DNA of 8,843 nucleotides from Clostridia bacterium (lineage in GTDB: Bacteria > Bacillota > Clostridia > Lachnospirales > CAG-274): NCBI GenBank assembly GCA_030536675.1, contig JAUNPM010000020.1, positions 3,775 through 12,617 on the forward strand, read 5' to 3'. The notes beneath the pieces were generated by a model. That model did not search any database. It was not told the origin of the DNA and worked only from the letters and a program-made list of their open reading frames with translations. Below are positions 1 through 6,989 of the stretch, piece after piece (the first letter of the stretch is position 1; every line of letters starts with the position of its first letter). The position numbers and the translations under genes were made by a program.

Positions 1-34
1 GTTAAGAGAAGGTCGGAGCCTCCGAACTCTGAAC
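1..34 (-). other. Imperfect hairpin in the leader of the outward transcript
   Basis: The 34 bases fold on the minus-strand RNA as GUU/AAC, one mismatch, AGAG/CUCU, an internal loop, then UCGGA-GGC-UCCGA. No U-run is visible within the window, so it is not a typical terminator as seen. It lies about 32 nt after the predicted start and might be part of a structured leader. The window ends at its outer arm, so what follows is unknown. Confidence 0.35.
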
Positions 35-50
35 ACAGGATATACAGTAA

Positions 51-66
51 TGTACACCAACGTACA
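51..66 (-). promoter_or_regulatory. Short dyad at the predicted transcription start
   Basis: TGTAC and GTACA flank a 6-base centre (TGTAC-N6-GTACA), a perfect 5-bp inverted repeat starting at the predicted +1. It could be a repressor operator or a hairpin protecting the 5' end of the transcript. The arms are short, so chance is possible. Confidence 0.3.
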
Positions 67-72
67 GACATA

Positions 73-101
73 ATTTTAACATATCACTTACAAAATTGCA
101 A
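73..101 (-). promoter_or_regulatory. Vegetative (sigma-A type) promoter with extended -10, firing toward position 1
   Basis: On the minus strand the -35 is TTGCAA (101-96, 4 of 6 consensus matches). A 17-nt spacer follows, ending in TGT, then the -10 TAAAAT (78-73, 5 of 6 matches). The TG one base before the -10 makes it an extended -10. The predicted transcription start is near 66. It lies downstream of the acyltransferase stop and so drives a gene or RNA beyond the left edge. I inferred this by eye. Confidence 0.55.
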
Positions 102-102
102 G

Positions 103-130
103 TATTTTTTTGTATATTTTTATATTTTTT
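103..130 (-). promoter_or_regulatory. A-tract UP-element-like sequence upstream of the promoter
   Basis: Read on the minus strand, this stretch is almost pure A+T, with A-tracts of 6, 5 and 7 bases directly upstream of the -35. Such phased A-tracts commonly bind the polymerase alpha subunit and raise promoter strength. It also means there are no U-runs on the transcribed strand, so the acyltransferase gene has no visible intrinsic terminator here. Confidence 0.4.
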
Positions 131-166
131 CCATTAACAAACCGATTCTGCTGCCCTTTAAAGCTC

Positions 167-1225
167 TTATTTTTTTACGCCGCCAAAAACTCTGCCCGTA
201 AAGGAAAAGCTGTTTAACACCTTCATCATAATCAATGAAGCGCAGGAAGCAATAAAAAACGTCAAAAACACAATTTTTAAGCTGTGATTTTTAAGTCCCC
301 ACCTGTTAAGAACATCTATTATAACATTGTGTGAAAGATACACTCCGTAAGACAAGGCGGAAATTTCCGAAACAATTTTCACAATAATACGGGGCAGCCT
401 TTCTATTCTGTTTAAAAGTATAAAAATCGAGCTTGAAAGCATAACCACAAATATACTTCTGTAAGATTTAAATGTTTCCGTATAAAATTCGTTGTATCTG
501 CTTACGGCAGTTGTCCCAACACTTATAAACACCACGGAGCACAGGGCAATTATTATAAGCCAAACAGAGGATATTTCCGTTTTATTGTTAAACAAATACC
601 ACCCAAGTATGAAATATCCCAAATATCCGCTTATAAAGCCAATGTTATTTATAAAGCTCACACTTACCATTAGCTTTTGACTGTCCTCTTTAAGTATTCC
701 CGAAAGAGTAAGTGAAAGTATATGTAAAAGCCACAGTATTATAATATACCTTACAATATTTTTACTGCTGTTATCGGTAAATGCTTTCAGTGCAGGGGAA
801 ATAAGATACATAGGTATCAAATAATACATAAACCACAAATGCACCGCAACGGGTCTGTTAAAAAAATTCAGCATTTCATTATAAAAATTTCCCGCCGTTA
901 CAGCTGTCCTTTCATCAGTATACAGCCTTGCCAAAACAGCTATGCAGGACCATACTATCATAGGGATCATCAATCTTAAAATTCTGTTCTTTAAAGTATA
1001 TTTGACCCTTAATGTATTTTTGCTGTTTAATATAAGAGCACCCGATATCATAAAAAACATAGGCACTCCGCAGGTGGCAAATGCAGTAAGCATATTTGCA
1101 ATGCTCCAGCCCGTATTATACATATTGACCCTCAATCGGTTTGACGCACAGTGTAAAAATATAACGCAAAACATTGACACAACTCTTATTACATCCATAC
1201 CCAAAAATTTTCCGTTATCCTTCAC
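167..1225 (-). CDS. Acyltransferase-3 family integral membrane protein
   Basis: This is a 352-residue multi-spanning membrane protein of the acyltransferase 3 family, whose members move acyl groups (often acetyl or succinyl) across the membrane onto cell-surface polysaccharide, peptidoglycan or lipids. Family features are the opening FLGMDVIRVVSMFCVIFLHC with the conserved Arg14 and His25, GVPMFFMISGALIL (53-66), HLWFMYYLIPMYLISPAL (129-146) and SYGVYLSHN (292-300). About ten hydrophobic segments are visible. No extra SGNH domain follows, so it is not the OatA two-domain type. The GTG start at 1225 is preceded by GAGGT with a 6-nt spacer and overlaps ribF by 11 nt; ATG 1198 is a weaker alternative. 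The substrate cannot be read from the sequence. Its presence at the end of a translation operon suggests local, possibly lineage-specific, acquisition. Confidence 0.88.
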   Translation of the reverse strand: MKDNGKFLGMDVIRVVSMFCVIFLHCASNRLRVNMYNTGWSIANMLTAFATCGVPMFFMISGALILNSKNTLRVKYTLKNRILRLMIPMIVWSCIAVLARLYTDERTAVTAGNFYNEMLNFFNRPVAVHLWFMYYLIPMYLISPALKAFTDNSSKNIVRYIIILWLLHILSLTLSGILKEDSQKLMVSVSFINNIGFISGYLGYFILGWYLFNNKTEISSVWLIIIALCSVVFISVGTTAVSRYNEFYTETFKSYRSIFVVMLSSSIFILLNRIERLPRIIVKIVSEISALSYGVYLSHNVIIDVLNRWGLKNHSLKIVFLTFFIASCASLIMMKVLNSFSFTGRVFGGVKK

Positions 1226-2162
1226 ATTTATACCTCTTCAGCTTAAATTCTTCCAGAAAACTCCCTTCGGCATAATTTTTACAGCGCTCTCTGTCCTCAT
1301 TAAGCTGCTTTATAAGCTCTCCCGCATTTTCAAATTTTCTTTCGCTTCTTATTCTCTTGTAAAAGCCCACCATTGATTTTTTGTCAAAATCAAAAATATG
1401 AGTTTCTATTTTTCTTGCTTCACCGTTAAAGGTAGGATTTACCCCTATATTGGACATACCCGCATACATTTTGCCCTCTATCCACACTCTTGAAAAATAC
1501 ACTCCGTCGGGAGGGAGCAGCTTTTTAAGAGTAGGCAGCATATTTATTGTAGGGAAGTTCATTGTTCTTCCTCTTTCGTCGCCGTGGACCACCTCGCCCA
1601 TTGCAAAGTAAGGCTTGTTTAAAAGCTTTGTAACGGTTTCCATATCCCCGTTTTCTATAAGTCCTCTTATTCTGGTGCTGCTCACTCTTACATCGTGTAT
1701 TTTAACTCTGGGTATGCCTATGACCGTTATGCCCTTTTTGCTTCCCAGCTCTTTTAAAGTATTTATATCTCCGCACTGGTCTTTGCCAAAGTGATAATTT
1801 TCGCCTACAACAAGGACTCTGCAATTTATTTTTTCAATAAGCAGATCCATAAATTCTTCGGGCTTAAGAGAAGCAAACTCTCTGTTAAAGGGATATTGTA
1901 TAAGTATATCCACGCCTAAATTTTCAATTACGAATTTTTTTTCTTCAACAGAAAACATTGTTTTAAATCCTTCCTGTCTTTTAAAAAACTCCATAGGGTG
2001 AGGAGAAAAAGAAAATACAACACTTTTGAGCTTGTCGATTTTAGCATAATCAAGTATTGTCTGCACCAGCTTTTGGTGTCCCAGATGCACTCCGTCAAAA
2101 TTGCCTATAGTAACTGCCGTAGGCTCTTTAATCATAAATTTTTCACTTTCAATAACAATCAT
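1215..2162 (-). CDS. ribF: Bifunctional riboflavin kinase / FAD synthetase RibF
   Basis: RibF phosphorylates riboflavin to FMN and then adenylates it to FAD. From ATG 2162 the product has 315 residues, the normal length. The N-terminal nucleotidyltransferase domain shows GNFDGVHLGH (20-29), FSFSPHP (51-57), GENYHFGKD and the SSTRIR motif (161-166). The C-terminal flavokinase domain shows GRTMNFPTIN (198-207), PPDGVYFSRVWIEGKMYAGM, NIGVNPTFNG and ETHIFDFD, ending with the usual GFYKRIRSERKF. Both activities therefore look intact. The 10-nt gap to truB holds the SD. The 3' end overlaps the following acyltransferase gene by 11 nt. No FMN riboswitch is visible upstream, so expression should follow the operon and not flavin level. 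Identity is certain. Confidence 0.97.
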   Translation of the reverse strand: MIVIESEKFMIKEPTAVTIGNFDGVHLGHQKLVQTILDYAKIDKLKSVVFSFSPHPMEFFKRQEGFKTMFSVEEKKFVIENLGVDILIQYPFNREFASLKPEEFMDLLIEKINCRVLVVGENYHFGKDQCGDINTLKELGSKKGITVIGIPRVKIHDVRVSSTRIRGLIENGDMETVTKLLNKPYFAMGEVVHGDERGRTMNFPTINMLPTLKKLLPPDGVYFSRVWIEGKMYAGMSNIGVNPTFNGEARKIETHIFDFDKKSMVGFYKRIRSERKFENAGELIKQLNEDRERCKNYAEGSFLEEFKLKRYKCEG

Positions 2163-2175
2163 TACAATCACCCTA
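2160..2175 (-). promoter_or_regulatory. truB stop / ribF SD / ribF start junction
   Basis: The coding strand reads TAGGGTGATTGTAATG. TAG ends truB, GGTGAT is a perfect six-base match to the 16S anti-SD, and ATG (2162-2160) starts ribF. A GTG inside the SD (2171) is in frame and is easily mis-called as the start. The layout is nearly identical to the junction at 4022-4037. Confidence 0.8.
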
Positions 2176-3084
2176 AATCAACATAGTTACAGGCTTAATA
2201 AATTCCCCTGTCACACTGTAAATACCAACGATTCTCTTTTTAGCGTCAACTGCCGCAACTATGTCCCCTTCTTTAATATCCTTTTCAGCAATATACGACA
2301 GGCTTATTTTATTGCCGTTAGCCGCAAATTTATCGGCCTTTGGACTGATATGGACTTTTTTATAATTTTCAAGGACCCTTTCTATCCCAAGCAATACTTC
2401 GCTTAACCTGCCCTCTTGAACAATATTTTTAAAGTCATCTATTTTTACGCTGTCCTTTATGTAAAAATTACCGCTTCTCGTTCTTGTAAGAGCCGACATA
2501 CAGGCACCGCAGCCTAATTTTTCACCTATATCTCTGCAAAGGGACCTTATATATGTGCCTTTTGAACATAAAACGGTAAAAGCGTATCTGTTTTTGTCAA
2601 GGCGCTTTATGCCGCTTATTTCATATATATTTATAAGTCTTTTTTTTCTTTCGACCTCCACGCCCTCACGGGCAAGCTCATAGAGCTTCTTTCCGTTTAT
2701 TTTAATTGCGGAATACATTGGAGGTGTCTGGCTGTATTCTCCCTTAAAGCTCATAATTGCATTTTTAACTTCCTCTTCATTTGAGCAAACGTCCCTTTCC
2801 TCCCTGACCTCGCCCCATATATCCTCGGTATATGTGGTTATGCCAAGTGTAATTTCGGCTCTGTATTCCTTAATGTCAGCTCCAATGTGATCTGCAAGTT
2901 TTGTAGCCTTTCCAACACAAACGGGAAGCACTCCCTCCGCATAGGGATCAAGAGTACCCGTATGCCCTGTTTTTATTTTTCCCAGAGCTTTTCTCACAAT
3001 GCTTACCACATCGTGAGATGTAAACCCTTTTTCCTTATAAATATTTATTACTCCAATTATTGAATTATTATCTGTCATTTTCAT
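2173..3084 (-). CDS. truB: tRNA pseudouridine(55) synthase TruB
   Basis: TruB converts U55 in the T-loop of tRNAs to pseudouridine and also acts as a tRNA folding chaperone. From ATG 3084 the product has 303 residues. The catalytic motif GHTGTLDPYAEGVLPVCVG contains the nucleophile Asp46. Other family motifs are QTPPMYSAIKINGKKLYELA (119-138) and CSKGTYIRSLCRDIG (173-187), followed by a PUA-like C-terminal part (about 240-300). The start is ambiguous: TTG 3087, ATG 3084 and ATG 3078 are all in frame. An AGG is 4 nt before 3084 and 10 nt before 3078, so either could be used, differing by two residues. The gene overlaps the 3' end of nrnA by 11-17 nt, and its TAG stop is built into the ribF SD. 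Identity is certain. Confidence 0.96.
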   Translation of the reverse strand: MKMTDNNSIIGVINIYKEKGFTSHDVVSIVRKALGKIKTGHTGTLDPYAEGVLPVCVGKATKLADHIGADIKEYRAEITLGITTYTEDIWGEVREERDVCSNEEEVKNAIMSFKGEYSQTPPMYSAIKINGKKLYELAREGVEVERKKRLINIYEISGIKRLDKNRYAFTVLCSKGTYIRSLCRDIGEKLGCGACMSALTRTRSGNFYIKDSVKIDDFKNIVQEGRLSEVLLGIERVLENYKKVHISPKADKFAANGNKISLSYIAEKDIKEGDIVAAVDAKKRIVGIYSVTGEFIKPVTMLI

Positions 3085-4024
3085 CAAGCCTGCTTCTGAC
3101 CTCTTCTATAGCTTTATTAAGTATGTCGATTACATTGCCCTCTGCCGAAGCTCCCGCCGCAAGCCTATGACCTCCGCCGCCGAATAAAGCGGCAACCTCA
3201 TTTACATCAGTCCTTTTTGAACGAAAGCTCAGCTTTACAGTGTTTCCCGCTCTTTCACTTGCAAAAACAGATACTTCTGCTCCCGCCGTATTGAGAAGAT
3301 ATCCCACAACAGCGTCAAGATTTTTTGGCTCTGCGCCGCACTCATACATATCTTCTTTTGTAACATAAGTATAGGCAATGCCATTTTCCAATTTCATTTT
3401 ACATATTGCCTTTGCAAATATCCTAGCCGAAACAAGGCTGTGCTCCATTAATATTTTAGTATGGATATTGGGAGTATCCACACCCAGAGCCACAAGCCTT
3501 CCCGCTATTTGGTGTGTTCTTTCGGAAGTGCAGTCGTGTCTGAAGCCGCCCGTATCCGTAAGAATACCCGTATAAAGAGCCGACGCAATGTCACGATCTA
3601 TATTTACAAAGTCCTTTATGACCTCATATACCACTTCACAGGCTGAAGAGGCATTGCCGTTTACAATATTTACATTGGCAAAATTCCCATTGCTTATGTG
3701 GTGGTCAATATTGTAGGTGTATTTTGCCTTTTCAAACACCTCTTCAGCCTTTCCAAGCCTTGATTTTTCGGCACAGTCAAGAGAAAACATTATTTCAGGC
3801 TCAAGCTCCTCATAGCTTCCTCTGTAGACATATTCCCGACCCTTTAAAATATTAAATTCCTCTGCATAATCCTCCAAAAGAATTACAGGCCTTTTGCCAA
3901 GCTCCGCCATTGCAAGAGCAAAGGCAAAGGTTGAACCTATACAATCCCCGTCGGGATTTGTATGACCTGCTATATATATTGTCTGTACATTTTCTATATC
4001 CTTTACTATGGAATTTTCGTACAT
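3068..4024 (-). CDS. nrnA: NrnA-type DHH/DHHA1 oligoribonucleotidase / pAp phosphatase
   Basis: NrnA-type proteins degrade short RNAs (nanoRNAs) and dephosphorylate 3'-phosphoadenosine 5'-phosphate, using manganese in a DHH active site. From ATG 4024 the product has 318 residues. Motifs present: GHTNPDGDCIGS (20-31), the aspartate of SLDCAEKS (Asp83), the name-giving DHH at 107-109 in NIDHHISNG, GILTDTGGFRH around Asp157, and, in the C-terminal DHHA1 domain, GGGGHRLAAG at 282-291. All metal ligands expected for the family are visible. An in-frame GTG at 4033 lies within the SD and is an unlikely start. It sits between rbfA and truB, as commonly seen in Firmicutes. A cyclic dinucleotide phosphodiesterase role (GdpP-like) is unlikely, because there are no membrane, PAS or GGDEF parts. 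Confidence 0.93.
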   Translation of the reverse strand: MYENSIVKDIENVQTIYIAGHTNPDGDCIGSTFAFALAMAELGKRPVILLEDYAEEFNILKGREYVYRGSYEELEPEIMFSLDCAEKSRLGKAEEVFEKAKYTYNIDHHISNGNFANVNIVNGNASSACEVVYEVIKDFVNIDRDIASALYTGILTDTGGFRHDCTSERTHQIAGRLVALGVDTPNIHTKILMEHSLVSARIFAKAICKMKLENGIAYTYVTKEDMYECGAEPKNLDAVVGYLLNTAGAEVSVFASERAGNTVKLSFRSKRTDVNEVAALFGGGGHRLAAGASAEGNVIDILNKAIEEVRSRLDENDR

Positions 4025-4037
4025 ACAATTCACCCTA
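4022..4037 (-). promoter_or_regulatory. rbfA stop / nrnA SD / nrnA start junction
   Basis: The coding strand reads TAGGGTGAATTGTATG. TAG ends rbfA, AGGGTGA is the SD, and ATG (4024-4022) starts nrnA. The stop codon supplies the first bases of the SD, so terminating ribosomes sit directly over the next start. A nearly identical 16-mer lies at the truB/ribF junction (2160-2175). Confidence 0.8.
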
Positions 4038-4388
4038 GCTTTCCTTATTAATATCCTTTAATATTTTATCTATTTTAAAGCTGTAATCTAAGGAATCGTC
4101 AAGTATAAAGGTAAATTCGGGAGTAATTCTCAAATTTATTCTTTTTGCTATAAGGCTTCTTATAAATCCCGATGCGCCTTTAATTACCGACATAACCTCA
4201 TTCTTCTTTTCATCATCACCTAACACGCTGATATATACCTTGCAGTATTTCAGGTCGTTGGTGGTTTCCGCCTTAAGAACAGATGTAACGACACCTACTC
4301 TGGGATCCTTCAGATCTGCTCTTATTATTTCTGATAGTTCTTTTTTGATCTCGTCATTTATACGGATCATTCTGTTGTTACTTTTCAT
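4035..4388 (-). CDS. rbfA: 30S ribosome-binding factor RbfA
   Basis: RbfA is a small KH-fold protein that binds the 30S subunit near the 5' end of 16S rRNA, helps its late maturation, and supports growth in the cold. The 117-residue product is of normal length and matches the family throughout: RMIRINDEIKKELSEIIRAD, then LKDPRVGVVTSVLKAETTND, LKYCKVYISVLG, a helix including GFIRSLIAKRINLR, and TPEFTFILDDSLDYSFKIDKIL. The ATG shares its A with the infB TAA stop (TAATG), so translation is probably coupled to infB. A GGAGG lies 13 nt upstream, far for independent initiation, which fits coupling. The TAG stop forms part of the nrnA ribosome binding site. Identity is certain. Confidence 0.97.
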   Translation of the reverse strand: MKSNNRMIRINDEIKKELSEIIRADLKDPRVGVVTSVLKAETTNDLKYCKVYISVLGDDEKKNEVMSVIKGASGFIRSLIAKRINLRITPEFTFILDDSLDYSFKIDKILKDINKES

Positions 4389-6622
4389 TAACGTTTAATT
4401 TCCTCCATTACAAAGGCTTCAACAACATCGCCTTCTTTTATATCATTAAACTTGTTAAAGAGAAGACCACATTCATAGCCTGCATTGACCTCCTTAACAT
4501 CATCCTTAAATCTTCTCAATGTTGCAAGCTCGCCGTCATATACAACAATACCATCTCTTATGATCCTTACCTTTGCATTTCTTACAAACTTACCGTCTGT
4601 AACATATGAACCGCCTATTGTACCAACACCGCTTGCTTTAAATATCTGTCTGATCTCAGCGTGACCCAGTACTTTTTCCTCATATACAGGATCAAGCATA
4701 CCCTTCATAGCAGCTGTTATATCTTCAATGGCATTGTAAATTACTCTGTAAAGCCTTATGTCAACCTTTTGGTCCTCAGCCACATTTTTTGCTGATGCCT
4801 CCGGTCTTACATTAAAGCCTATTATAATAGCGTTTGAAGCACTTGCAAGCATAACGTCTGATTCCGTTACAGCGCCTACACCGCCGTGAATTGTTCTTAT
4901 CCTTACTTCATCATTTGAGAGCTTTTCAAGACTTTGCTTAACAGCCTCAACAGAGCCCTGCACATCAGCTTTTATTACAATGTTAAGCTCCTTAACATTA
5001 CCGCTTTGTATCTGATTGAACAGATCGTCAAGGCTTACCTTTTGAGGAGTTTCCTTTATAAGCTCTTCTCTGCCCTTTGCAATTACAGACTCGGCAACCT
5101 GTCTTGCCTGCTTTTCGCTTTCAGCCACATAGAACATATCTCCTGCCATAGGCACTTCATTAAGTCCCAGTATCTCAACAGGCATTGAAGGTCCTGCTTT
5201 TTTAACCTTTTGACCCTTGTCATTCATCATTGCCCTTATTTTGCCGTATGACGCACCTGCCACAATAGGATCTCCCACATTAAGAGTACCGCTTTGTACA
5301 AGAACCGTTGCAACAGTACCTCTTCCCTTGTCAAGCTGTGCTTCAATAATATTTCCTCTGGCTCTCTTATCGGGATTAGCCTTTAATTCCTTCATTTCAG
5401 CCACAAGTATTATCATTTCAAGAAGATTGTCAATACCCTCCTTGCTTACGGCAGATACGGGCACACATATGGTATCTCCGCCCCAGTCCTCTGAAACCAA
5501 GCCATATTCAACAAGCTCCTGCTTAACTCTGTCGGGATTTGCTCCGGGCTTATCTATTTTATTTATGGCAACTATTATTTCAACTCCCGCCGCCTTTGCG
5601 TGGTTTATTGCCTCTATTGTCTGGGGCATAACACCGTCGTCTGCTGCAACAACAAGTATTGCAATGTCTGTTACCTGAGCGCCTCTCATTCTCATTGCGG
5701 TAAATGCCTCGTGTCCCGGAGTATCAAGAAATGTAATGGGCTTTCCGTCTATTGAAACAGTATAAGCACCTATATGCTGTGTTATTCCTCCCGCTTCCTT
5801 TGCAGTAACGTGAGAATGTCTTATTGAATCAAGGAGAGATGTTTTGCCGTGGTCAACGTGACCCATAACTACAACAACGGGAGGTCTTTCCTTAAGATCC
5901 TCTTCTCTGTCCACCTCTTCCTTAAAAGCCTCTTCAAGCAGATCGATCTCTTCGGCTTTTTCAACTATGATATCAAAGCTCTCGCAGAGCTTTTCAGCTG
6001 TTTCAAAATCTATTTCCTGATTTGCCGTAGCCATAATTCCGCTTTTCATAAGCTGCATTATTATTGCTGAAGCAGGCTTATTTATTTTCTCGGCAAGCTC
6101 CTTCACGGTTATGCTCTCAGCTATCTGTATTTCAAGTATTTCTTCTTCGGTGCTTTCTTCCTTTACGGGTGCGCTCTCAGCAGGCTTTTGATTTGAATGT
6201 TTGTTTTTGTTTTTCTTGTTTTTGCTCTTTACCTGTCCGCCGTTATTTTCCTTATCTTCCTGCTTGTTGTTTTGAAAACGGTTATTTTTGTTTTCTCTGT
6301 TCTTTTTGTTTTCGGGCTTATTTTCATTATTTTTGCCCTGATTTTCATTTTTATTCCGCTGCTTGCTTCTGTTGTGTTCAGAGGGCTTATTTTCCCCCTT
6401 TGCTTCGGGCTTATCACTTGCAGCATTTTGGCTTTTCTTTTCCTCATCTGCACTGCTTTCATTTTTATTTTTATATGCCGCCTTGACCCTTTCAACAGCC
6501 TCGTCGTCTATCCCGCTTGAATGACTCTTTGCCTCAATACCCATTTCTCTGAGCTTTTCAAGAAGCTCCTTATTACTTATTTCCAATGTCTTTGCTAATT
6601 CGTATACTCTGGTCTTTGACAA
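4388..6622 (-). CDS. infB: Translation initiation factor IF-2
   Basis: IF2 is the GTPase that recruits formyl-Met-tRNA to the 30S subunit and promotes subunit joining. From the TTG at 6622 the product has 744 residues. Domains in order: a first IF2N domain (1-48, SKTRVYELAKTLEISNKELL); a long Lys/Asn/Glu-rich linker (about 50-155); a second IF2N domain (about 168-218, ITVKELAEKINKPASAIIMQ); and the G domain, with P-loop GHVDHGKT at 254-261, GGITQHIG at 278-285, DTPGHEA at 300-306, NKID at 354-357 and SAVS at 390-393. The elongation-factor-like domain II and the C-terminal domains (ending near VVEAFVMEEIKR) complete the protein. All GTPase motifs are intact. An in-frame GTG at 6631 lies inside the ribosome binding site and is not the likely start. 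The stop overlaps the rbfA start as TAATG. Confidence 0.98.
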   Translation of the reverse strand: MSKTRVYELAKTLEISNKELLEKLREMGIEAKSHSSGIDDEAVERVKAAYKNKNESSADEEKKSQNAASDKPEAKGENKPSEHNRSKQRNKNENQGKNNENKPENKKNRENKNNRFQNNKQEDKENNGGQVKSKNKKNKNKHSNQKPAESAPVKEESTEEEILEIQIAESITVKELAEKINKPASAIIMQLMKSGIMATANQEIDFETAEKLCESFDIIVEKAEEIDLLEEAFKEEVDREEDLKERPPVVVVMGHVDHGKTSLLDSIRHSHVTAKEAGGITQHIGAYTVSIDGKPITFLDTPGHEAFTAMRMRGAQVTDIAILVVAADDGVMPQTIEAINHAKAAGVEIIVAINKIDKPGANPDRVKQELVEYGLVSEDWGGDTICVPVSAVSKEGIDNLLEMIILVAEMKELKANPDKRARGNIIEAQLDKGRGTVATVLVQSGTLNVGDPIVAGASYGKIRAMMNDKGQKVKKAGPSMPVEILGLNEVPMAGDMFYVAESEKQARQVAESVIAKGREELIKETPQKVSLDDLFNQIQSGNVKELNIVIKADVQGSVEAVKQSLEKLSNDEVRIRTIHGGVGAVTESDVMLASASNAIIIGFNVRPEASAKNVAEDQKVDIRLYRVIYNAIEDITAAMKGMLDPVYEEKVLGHAEIRQIFKASGVGTIGGSYVTDGKFVRNAKVRIIRDGIVVYDGELATLRRFKDDVKEVNAGYECGLLFNKFNDIKEGDVVEAFVMEEIKR

Positions 6623-6636
6623 AAGAAACACCTCCT
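6620..6636 (-). promoter_or_regulatory. infB ribosome binding site and TTG start codon
   Basis: The coding strand reads AGGAGGTG (6636-6629), then six bases, then TTG (6622-6620). The SD is an 8-base match to the 16S 3' end. The upstream GTG, the last three bases of the SD, is in frame but has no SD of its own. Starting at TTG gives the protein start M-SKTRVYELAK, the usual clostridial IF2 beginning. Confidence 0.85.
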
Positions 6637-6662
6637 ATAACATCTTATACTATTTCACATTA

Positions 6663-6989
6663 TCATATATTACTAAGCTCCAATCTGTCCTCGGCTATTA
6701 TTTCATTTAATTTTTCTGCAAAATTTTTGTCCGTTACCGCATATACCGACCTGTTATATTTACCTATACAACTGCTTAGTTCTTCCTTTGTGCAACAAAT
6801 AAAATACGGAACATTATAGTATTTACATTTATTCACAAATTTATTTTTGGTATTTTCGGAAGCGTCTCCTGCAATTATCACAAGCAGACCGTTTCCGTTT
6901 TTAATATTTATTTCAACAGTATCCTCACCTGTCACCATCTTCCCCGCTCTTTGGCAAAGGGACAAAAGGGACTGCATTTTTCTATTCAT
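6663..6989 (-). CDS. ylxQ: YlxQ, ribosomal protein L7Ae-like RNA-binding protein
   Basis: This is a 108-residue protein of the L7Ae/L30e/S12e/Gadd45 family, whose members bind kink-turns in RNA. Visible hallmarks are the opening LLSLCQRAGKMVTGEDTVE, the hydrophobic strand GLLVIIAGDASENT, and the stretch KCKYYNVPYFICCTKEELSSCIG, which match the typical L7Ae core. The open frame extends 60 codons further upstream to 7169, but that part lies wholly over ylxR and has no family similarity. The ATG at 6989 follows GGAGG with a 6-nt spacer and gives the usual family length. The start lies within ATGAATAG, where the TAG ends ylxR: an 8-nt overlap that suggests coupling. Its cellular target is not firmly established in bacteria. 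It is followed, 40 nt on, by infB. Confidence 0.93.
   Translation of the reverse strand: MNRKMQSLLSLCQRAGKMVTGEDTVEINIKNGNGLLVIIAGDASENTKNKFVNKCKYYNVPYFICCTKEELSSCIGKYNRSVYAVTDKNFAEKLNEIIAEDRLELSNI

Noticed and set aside
102..166. Intrinsic terminator after the acyltransferase gene
   Set aside because: No GC-rich hairpin followed by a U-run exists on the minus strand; the T-runs are on the plus strand and serve as A-tracts on the transcribed side.
942..1376. A 144-codon plus-strand open frame over the acyltransferase/ribF boundary
   Set aside because: It is antisense to two well-supported genes, its hydrophobic residues mirror the membrane segments opposite, and it has no SD or family match.
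5217..5678. A 153-codon plus-strand open frame inside infB
   Set aside because: It is antisense to the highly conserved IF2 GTPase domain, has no recognisable domain, and reflects codon bias of the true gene.
6229..6495. An 88-codon minus-strand frame of mostly Lys, Arg and Thr within infB
   Set aside because: It is a frame-shifted reading of the purine-rich linker of IF2.
6632..6662. Possible internal promoter in the 40-nt ylxQ-infB gap, with a TATAAG-like -10
   Set aside because: No acceptable -35 is found at 16-18 nt upstream, and the region is A+T-rich enough for such a hexamer by chance.
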